This document shows, piece by piece, positions 57,310 through 64,000 of a DNA stretch of 64,000 nt. The translations under genes were made by a program, and so were the position numbers. Under the pieces are notes generated by a model. The model worked only from the letters and a program-made list of their open reading frames with translations. It was not told the origin of the DNA and searched no databases. The DNA comes from Tiliqua scincoides (Eukaryota > Chordata > Lepidosauria > Squamata > Scincidae), in assembly GCF_035046505.1 (NCBI RefSeq), contig NC_089825.1:2445029-2509028 (forward strand). Direction: 5' to 3'. Every line of letters begins with the position of its first letter. Position 1 is the stretch's first letter.

Positions 57310-57482
57310 ATTTTGGTTCAAATCCCCCCTCAGCCACAAAGCTTCCTGGGGGACCTTGGGCCAGTCTCAGCCTCACCTACCTCACAGGATTGTTGTGAGG
57401 AATAAAGGAGGGGGGGCAGCCATATATGCCGCCCTGAGCTCTTTGGAGGAAGGACGGTATAAAAATGTGGTAAATAAATATT
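57310..57482 (+). mobile_element. MIR/CORE-like SINE, 5' truncated
   Basis: ttggttcaaatcccccctcagccacaaagcttcctgggggaccttggg...cctacctcacaggattgttgtgagg...ggacggtataaaaatgtgg. Starts within the B box. Confidence 0.8.
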
Positions 57483-58234
57483 TTGTGCTTGGATTGTTTC
57501 TAAAGTGGGTGCGACTGGCTGATCAGGGCTTAACCTTTGCCAAGTTGCACCTTGATGTGGGTCTCCTCCTCCTTCCCCCCTTCTTGTCGCTAGTGACATC
57601 TCCCTCCCCCCCCTTACATTCACAGGCAGCTTGTAAAGATGTTTATGGAAGATCCTGTCTCCTGCCTTCCCCCACCGTCCCTTTGTCTCCCTGCTGCAAG
57701 AGGAGAGCAAGGCAGACAGGGCCCTTCCTGGATTGGGGGGAGGGAAGGAAGGATTCATGAGATCAAGGGATGGAGAAGAAAGACCTGTTAGGTCAGCCTC
57801 CTGGGGCTGGGGGGCAAGTTTATGTCCCCACACTGCTCTCCTCGCCCCCCCCTTTCCTGGCAATAACCTGAGCCACGGGGGGGGGGGGGGTGTCCAATCC
57901 ACCTCCTCTCTGCTTTAATTCTTTAAACTCCAGTTCAGAGCTTCTCCGTCAGAGGAAGGAAGCCTCTCTGAAGTCAATTTCAATCTGGGCCTTCTGGAAG
58001 AGAAGAGGTTTGGGTGTCTGCCTACTGCTGAAGCCCTGTGACTGCACAGCCCACGCTCATCCCAAGGGGAAGAGATCTACTTGGGGCCAGTCTCCTGCAG
58101 AGTTGCAGCTGTAGAAATCATGGACCATCAAACCCCAGAGACTGGGCTGCTGGATGATGCAGTGATGGAGGGATACAGGGGAGCAGGTCTTCCCTTCAGA
58201 AGTTCCTATGACCTTGGCCTGGTCTCTCCCTTTG

Positions 58235-58335
58235 AGCCTGACCCATGTCTCAAGGTTGCCATGAGGATAACATATGGAACATGTCTGGGCAGATATGCAT
58301 GTCACCCAGAGCTCTTTGGAGGTAGGATGAGCTAA
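58235..58335 (+). mobile_element. SINE 3' fragment
   Basis: ctcaaggttgccatgaggataac...cccagagctctttggaggtaggatgag, the CORE-SINE tail, diverged. Confidence 0.5.
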
Positions 58336-58339
58336 TAAT

Positions 58340-59515
58340 GCAAGGAAGGTTCTTCACTACATATTCATTGAAGACTATTACCTTCATGGCCTAAGCGGGG
58401 GGGGGGGGGGAATAGGATAGTATTTGGGGAGGTGGAAGATGTACAAGTTTTGAGGGCCTGTTTTGGCACATGCAGAACTCAAGATTAAATCATGGCATTT
58501 AAAAAACCTGCAGCCAAAACAATCCAACTGAAGGGTATTCATTGCAATTCCACATTTATCCCTCATACTAACTGATGCATGATAACTGTGAACAATTTTT
58601 TTTAAGCAATTTGAAACACAAAAACTAAACTCACACAAGCAATGGAAAGAAGATCATTCAGTCTTTGGGTGCTTTGCAGAACAAGAATATTATCTCTTGC
58701 TTTTGAAGGGAAGCCGGAGAAGAGAAGCCACAAACCTCCCACAGGAAGGTACTCCACAATTGCAGGACCAACCCAGAGAAGAAAAACTCCAGAGAGAAGG
58801 CCCCAGTGTGGAAGAGGCACTAACTAGGCACCCGTGATGGCCCCCAGTGTGAATGACTTTCTGCTGGAGAGAAATATTCTTAAGAATGATCAGAGCATCA
58901 GCAGTCGATGTGGGGCAGGGGAGTTGGGTGGGAAAAGTTGTTGCCTGAGATCAACTTGCAACAGGCTGGTGAAAAGCCGAACCTCGAACAGGCAGGCTGC
59001 ATCGAAGCCACTGAAGAGATTAGAGCCAGAATCCCTCCACTGGCAGAGCTGGTGAGTGGCTCCAGATACAGGCTCTCCTGTGGAAGTGTCGCATGTGGGC
59101 TGAGACGCAGGGCCCCTCTTGACCCAGGCCGCTCCTCAAATCCAATGACAGAACACAGATTGTGCATCAAGCCACTCTTTCTAAGCACAGACAATGCCAC
59201 CTTTCACAGAGTCAGACGCTCCATCCATCCAACTCAGGAGGAGAGTGCTCAGAGCTCATGGAGGAGAAACAGGTCGGGCTTCTGCAGCTCTGGGCATCAT
59301 TTCAGATGGGGGTCCCAGGGAGGGGATATTCTGCCTGCAAAGCAAGGGACCCACCACTAAGCTGCAGCTCCTGTAAAATGCTCTGGGAGAAAAACACTGA
59401 TATGAGAGGGCTGCCCGTCATTTTCCACTTCCCTGAAGGTTTTATAAGAATACTGCACTGGAGATGGGGAGTAGCCATCACAACAGCTTGGAGCTGTAGT
59501 AGCCCCCCACCTTCT
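58340..59515. other. Intergenic, nothing recognised
   Basis: Homopolymer G run at 58397-58411. The rest looks unique, without a supported exon. Confidence 0.35.
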
Positions 59516-59519
59516 CCCT

Positions 59520-59630
59520 TGCATAAGAACATAAGAACAGCCCCACTAGATCAGGCCACAGGCCCATCTAGTCCAGCTTCCTGTATCTCACAGCAGCCCA
59601 CCAAATGCCCCAGGGAGCACACCAGATAAT
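59520..59630 (-). mobile_element. CR1 3' end, minus strand
   Basis: tgcataagaacataagaacagccccactagatcaggcc...cagggagcacaccagataa is the reverse complement of the CR1 tail including its 8-mer repeats. Confidence 0.9.
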
Positions 59631-59639
59631 TTAAATTTA

Positions 59640-60415
59640 AAACTTGATTTAAAACTTCCAGGATGTGAATGTTGCCGCTCTCCTTGGTTCACCCCTGAAA
59701 CTCACATTTTGCCGGCTCTGCTCTTACCAGTTCCATTTGCACACACTGGGAAGCTGGGCCAACCAGGCACATGCAATGTGGGAACACAGATTGGACAGAA
59801 AGTGTCTTGTCCATTTCGACACAGAATGGTGTTGCCAGGGCTCTGGAGCATGTGAAGCAAAGAGGGGCACTGAACGTGGGCTGGCAGCTTTCCTCCCAGC
59901 TCTCCCTCTCCCTGGGGGAGAATGACAGTCCCACACGTGGCAGCACTTTCCTGACTGGAGGAAGGATGCCCTGGCATGGCACACTTCCTGAAAGCAAAGA
60001 AAGGCCCTGCCTGCTGGGTCATCCCAAGGTGGATCGAAGGCAGCATCCGACTTCCCACACTCCACCAGATACGGAAGCCCATAACAAATAGCCTTCCCCT
60101 GCTGGCTTCCCACTGCAACTGGCATTTTGAGGTAGACTGCCTCTGGACATGGAGGTTCTGTTATCATGGCTAAGGGCTTTTGAAAGACCACTCCTCACCC
60201 CCTGACCCATTTAGAGCTACCTAAGCTGGTGTCTATCGCATGGGGGGGGGGTGAGAAGAAGGGCTTTCTTACATCAGGTGACCCCAAGCTGTCGCCTAAG
60301 ACAGGAGAAGCTTTTCCCTCCCCACTTTCTCCACCCTGTGCCTTAGAAACCTCCATCCTGTGAACTGACCCTTGTTGGATGGGCCACTGCCTCTCTGTGA
60401 GCAGAGCCTAGTGTG
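59640..60415. other. Intergenic, nothing recognised
   Basis: Upstream of the CpG-rich block; no exon or repeat family recognised. Confidence 0.3.
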
Positions 60416-60418
60416 GAC

Positions 60419-60600
60419 CAGGGATGTGGGGAGGCAGGTGAGGCAGAGCCTCCCCACGGGTGTCCTTCGAAAAGCGCCGCCGCCACGGCGGGAGGTGCTC
60501 AAGCACACGCAACCCCAGCGCTCGCATCTCCCACGGCGGACTCCGGTGGGGAGGCTCTGCCTCACCTGCCTCCCCACCCACCGCAGGTCCCCGCAGAGGG
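60419..60600. mobile_element. hAT-like element beside the CpG island
   Basis: Family of 32705-33117: CAGGGATGTGGGGAGG at the left, CCCACCCACCGCAGGTCCC at the right. It carries a perfect 32-bp inverted repeat (60426-60457 with 60546-60577). CpG-rich, so it may widen the apparent island. Confidence 0.75.
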
Positions 60601-61190
60601 CGGTGCGGCTGGCACGCCGGTAGACTGCCCCTGAGCAGGGAGGCTTGACGTCAGCAGTGCCCCCCCCTTGAGTCTGCCCGAAGCCCCCGCAGTCCCGGGA
60701 CAGCCTTGACCCCCTCCCCTGTTCCGGGGGGGCAGGAGAGCGCGGAGGAGGTGTCGAGGGCGGGCGCAACACACCCCCGGGGAGGAGGCAGGCGGAGGGG
60801 AGGGCTGGATGCGGAGCGGCGCCTCGGCCGAGCAGAGGCGCGCCTTGGCTGGGCGGGAGGCAGCGCAGCGCTCCGGCTCCCTCCCTCCCTCCCGGCCGCG
60901 CTCGGGCAGCCAGGGCGCCGCGGAGCTGCCTCCCCGCCCGCCCGCCCTCCGGGCGAGCATCTGGCGCGCCCCCCGCTCCCGACGGCTGCCGGGGAGGCGG
61001 GCGAGCGCAGAGCCCCGCTGGCGCTGCTCGGAAGGAAGCCGCGCGGAGGACGGGCGAGGATGCCCCCTTCGCGGCACGCCGCGGCCCCGAGGCTCCTCCC
61101 GCTGCTGCTGCTGCTGCCCCTCGCCGCCCAGGTGGGTCCCGCGCCGCGTTCGCCGCCCGGGGGAGGCAGAGCCCCGTCAGTGCTCGGGCG
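60440..61190. promoter_or_regulatory. CpG island / probable promoter of the downstream gene
   Basis: Very GC-rich with dense CpG (for example around 60790-61080), GC boxes (cgcccgcccgcc at 60934-60946) and no TATA box noticed. It ends at the signal-peptide exon. The left edge overlaps a hAT-like repeat that is itself CpG-rich, so the true island may begin near 60650. Confidence 0.6.
61060..61131 (+). CDS. First coding exon of an unidentified secreted or membrane protein gene
   Basis: ATG followed by 24 codons, MPPSRHAAAPRLLPLLLLLP then LAAQ, ending exactly at a consensus donor (CAG|gtgggt). A basic N-region and a leucine-rich core make a classic signal peptide. It lies in a CpG-rich block, as expected of a first exon. 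The rest of the gene is beyond the window; I do not recognise it. Signal-peptide genes near NBEAL2 in other vertebrates (for example PTH1R, TMIE) are only candidates by synteny. Confidence 0.6.
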
Positions 61191-61250
61191 GGGGAGGCAG
61201 GAGAGGCAGAGCCTCCCCACCATTGTCCCATCGCTGTTCAGACATGCCGG
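61180..61250. mobile_element. hAT-like element fragment
   Basis: gggcgggggaggcaggagaggcagagcctccccacc matches the left part of 60419-60600; it sits in intron 1 of the signal-peptide gene. Confidence 0.55.
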
Positions 61251-61287
61251 GGTGGGGGGGCCTTCGAAGATCCGTGGGAAGCAGCAT

Positions 61288-61610
61288 CGCGCCAGAACCA
61301 GGGGACAGCCACCCAAGTGGGAGGGTGAGGACAGACAAAAGAAAAGATTTCTTTACTCAGCGAGTGGTCGGTCTGTGGAACTCCTTGCCGCAGGATGTAG
61401 TGATGGCGTCTGGCCTGGACGCCTTTAAAAGGGGATTGGACAGATTTCTGGAGGAAAAGTCCATCACAGGCAACAAGCCATGATGGGTATATGCAGCCTC
61501 CTGATTTGAGAAATGGGCTCTGTCAGATGCAAGGGAGGGCACCAGGATGCAGGTCTCTTGTTTTCTGGTTGCTTCCTGGGGCATTTGGTGGGTCGATGTG
61601 AGATACAGGA
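61288..61610 (+). mobile_element. CR1 3' end
   Basis: cgccagaaccaggggacag...gtggtcggtctgtggaactccttgccgcagg...gggcatttggtgggtcgatgtgagatacagga. The final tail is missing. Confidence 0.88.
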
Positions 61611-62022
61611 CCCCCCCCCACACACACACTCTGGCCCTGCCACACTGGGCCACGCCTTGCCTTGGGTCACCCCAGAACTCTTTTGGAGCTCCAGAGCTCA
61701 GTCTGGCAGCTGGGAAGTTGTAGGAAGAAAGGTGAGAGTGCCCCTGAGCATGGGCAGAGTGTGTGCAAGGGCACAGGCAGCGGCACCCACCCCCTTCAGA
61801 GCTGGGCCAGTGTCTGGCGGGGGGGGGGGTTTGTACCTCGAGGCCACTTTGTGCTGCTGCTGGCATCTATTTTTGCCCATCCATACAATAATCCTCCTTC
61901 TGGGAGTGCTTTTTGGGCCCCAAAAATGCTGCCCAGTTCTCGTCTTCACAAGAGCCCTGCAAGGAGGCGAGGAGCTGGGTTCACATCCCCCCTTCTCTCT
62001 CCTCGGCTTCTGGGGCATATTA

Positions 62023-62169
62023 GGGTCCAGTCCTATCCACTTTTCCAGCACTGATGCAGCTGTGCCAACAGGGCATGTGAGGCAACCACAGAGGTCTCCT
62101 CAAGGTGAGGGAATATTTGTTCCCTTAGCTGGGTCCTGCATTGAGGGAAAGTTGGATAGGATTGGGCCC
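62023..62169. mobile_element. Harbinger-like MITE, 147 bp
   Basis: GGGTCCAGTCCTATCCAC / GTTGGATAGGATTGGGCCC, flanked by TTA on both sides (62020-62022, 62170-62172). Confidence 0.8.
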
Positions 62170-62172
62170 TTA

Positions 62173-63085
62173 TTCCCCCAGCCAGTCCTTTCCACCCACG
62201 CCCTGCCCTTCGAAGACATCTGGGATGCTTCATAGGGCAAGGAGGAACCAGGGAAGAACCAAGTGGGTGGCGTGGAAGATTGTTGCCTGTCTGGAAGTGA
62301 GGGAGGGCCCTTCCAGATCACCCCAAGTGTAGCCTGATCCTTTAAATGGCTCTTCCTGGTTTACCATCAGGGTTTTCTAGAAGGGTAGATCTCCCTTGGG
62401 ATTTCAATGCAGGGAATTGGGTGGCAGAAGGAGACTCATCTGTGCTCATCATGGAGGGAGGGGAATGACTCAACATTCAGCACATGGTGCTTCACACAAG
62501 TGGAGAGGGAAAAGACTCCTGCCCTGAGCATCTTGCAGTGCAACTGTGGCGGGGTGGGGGTGCTACAAAAAGTGGCAAGAAAAAGGTCAGGTAAACAGAA
62601 TAGGAGGGGCACAAGGGACAGTGGTGGGCAAAGTGTGTGAGTGGCTGAAGTTCAAATATTTCCTTGACCATGGCACACACACCCCCAATAAATTTGCACT
62701 CCAATTTAGATGTTTACCTTCTGTGAAGTGGGCATATCAGTGGCCTACCTCAGGGGACTGTTGTGAGAGTGAATCTCATGAAGACAGAGAAGAGTGCTTT
62801 TCCTAAAACATTAAAAATGAAAGTCCTACAGACGTCCTTGGATATCAGTCCTTTTGAAATCAGTGGGACTTCCTTCTCTCAGAATGCAGTTCTTTTCAGG
62901 CTGTAACACAAATAAATGGAGCTACCCATGTAGAGCAGGCTACAAGCCATTAAGGGGTCAGTCCTTTCCATTCCAGGACTTGCATATGTGTTGTTGTGTA
63001 TTGATTACTTCTTTCCAATATTTGTAGCCTGCCTCTCAGATATCAGTTCTCCCAAGTGGTTCACAATGTTAACGCAACACTTAAA
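62173..63085. other. Intron or intergenic DNA, nothing recognised
   Basis: No supported exon of the signal-peptide gene found here. Confidence 0.3.
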
Positions 63086-63089
63086 AATA

Positions 63090-63375
63090 TATTGGCAACC
63101 TTCAGTCTCGAAAGACTCTGGTATCGCGCTCTGAAAGGTGGTTCTGGAACAGCGTCTAGTGTGGCTGAAAAGGCCAATCCGGGAGTGACAATCCCTTCCA
63201 CACCGGGAGCAAGTGCAGTCTGTCCCTGGCCTGTCTCCCTGGCTATGGGCCTTCCTTCTTTGCCTCTTAGCCTCAGACTGTTGGCAAAGTGTCTCTTCAA
63301 ACTGGGAAAGGCCATGCTGCACAGCCTGCCTCCAAGCGGGCCGCTCAGAGGCCAGGGTTTCCCACAGGTTTGAAG
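63090..63375 (-). mobile_element. 3' end of the 19260-20420 LINE family, minus strand
   Basis: ttggcaaccttcagtctcgaaagactc...gggccgctcagaggccagggtttccca; minus-strand translation includes [19 protein letters not shown]. Inserted next to a hAT right end. Confidence 0.88.
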
Positions 63376-63389
63376 GGGAGGGGAAGGGG

Positions 63390-63461
63390 TCTCTTGTGCG
63401 ATGCAGTGAGGCTCTCTGCAAAACTTAATGATTTGCACCCCCTCTAGCTACGCCACTGATT
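63390..63461. mobile_element. Right end of a hAT-like element (42964 family)
   Basis: gtgaggctctctgcaaaacttaatg..ttgcaccccctctagctacgccactg; the left side is lost at the LINE junction. Confidence 0.65.
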
Positions 63462-63769
63462 AAAAGGACCCTTAATTTGGTTTGGAGTTTGCAGAGCACA
63501 GCAGATAAAATAATGGTTCGGTGCCAATTCTCCAACATTGTCAAGTGACATCAAACAGAAAGGGCTTGCTGGAGCAAATGAAGTGGCCTTTATGCTCCCC
63601 TCTGAAAGGAAAGGGATGTGTCAGCTGGACCTCAAGGGGACGATACTGAGGGACTAACACTGAAAAAGACCCTACTACTCCTTTAGGGCTACCTAAATTC
63701 CCCATCGCCATCCTACAAGGTCAGTAGATGGGACATGGAGCAAGGCATTAGTGGTAATGATTGTCATGT

Positions 63770-63880
63770 ACATGGCTCCTCCCACTGCCATCTTGATCTT
63801 CACAATGACCTTGTGAGGTGGGTCAGAGTGAGAGAAGAGGGTTGGGCTGAAGCCCAGTGAGCTGCTTCGTGGATGTGCAG
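63770..63880 (-). mobile_element. MIR/CORE-like SINE fragment, minus strand
   Basis: cacaatgaccttgtgaggtgggtcagag...agcccagtgagctgcttcgtgg reverse-complements to the SINE CORE and tail region. Old. Confidence 0.45.
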
Positions 63881-64000
63881 TGGTAGCAATTCCTCCCAGT
63901 TCAGTATCATGTGCACATTTGATGAGGATTCCCTTTACCCTTCATCTAAGTCATTGATAAGAGAGACCTGGGCCCAGGACAGACCCCCTGGATTCTCCAC

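Noticed and set aside
57330-57902. Minus-strand 190-codon frame
   Set aside because: It spans a SINE and G/C homopolymers, with no recognisable domain.
60296-61316. Long minus-strand frames of up to 311 codons over the CpG-rich block
   Set aside because: High GC lowers stop frequency; composition is low-complexity Arg/Pro/Ala and no homology is recognised.

Overview
The window is vertebrate nuclear DNA. Split genes with GT-AG introns, CR1-clade LINEs ending in a TTATGTTC-type 8-mer tail, MIR/CORE-like and other tRNA-derived SINEs, and very many short hAT-like and Harbinger-like elements point to a non-avian reptile, most likely a squamate. The species cannot be named from sequence alone.

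Region 1 (about 719-21870, + strand) holds the 3' part of NBEAL2. Twenty-four confident exons (962-21870) join without a frame break into 1007 codons plus stop, ending the protein. They encode the pre-PH segment, the PH-like domain, the BEACH domain and the C-terminal WD40 propeller. One further upstream exon (719-804) is tentative. Three local rearrangements stand out: a 51-bp tandem duplication across one exon's splice donor; an inverted, nearly identical copy of the penultimate exon in the last intron, flanked by a 10-bp direct repeat; and a short direct duplication flanking another exon. One intron appears to use a GC-AG boundary.

Region 2 (21871-34895) starts with the NBEAL2 3' UTR and about 5 kb of mostly repeat-poor DNA. 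A nest follows: an hAT-like element with an 8-bp target duplication, split by a nearly intact CR1 LINE (one 960-codon ORF2 with endonuclease and reverse transcriptase motifs) and by what looks like a solo LTR. A second hAT-like element is split by a CR1 tail.

Region 3 (34896-52167, + strand) is a complete D-serine dehydratase gene: seven coding exons, 371 codons, with the PLP lysine at residue 45 and the zinc-site HxC motif near the C-terminus. Its introns, especially the 10.7-kb intron 3, carry a foldback element, a Tigger-like element containing a 45-bp minisatellite, CR1 and SINE copies, and a roughly 180-bp tandem array.

Region 4 (52168-64000) is intergenic and repeat-rich, then a CpG-rich block (about 60440-61190) containing the first coding exon of another + strand gene: 24 codons of signal peptide, the rest lying beyond the window. 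I saw no operon, CRISPR array or novel multi-gene system. The points most worth following are the NBEAL2 exon duplications and the nested transposons.
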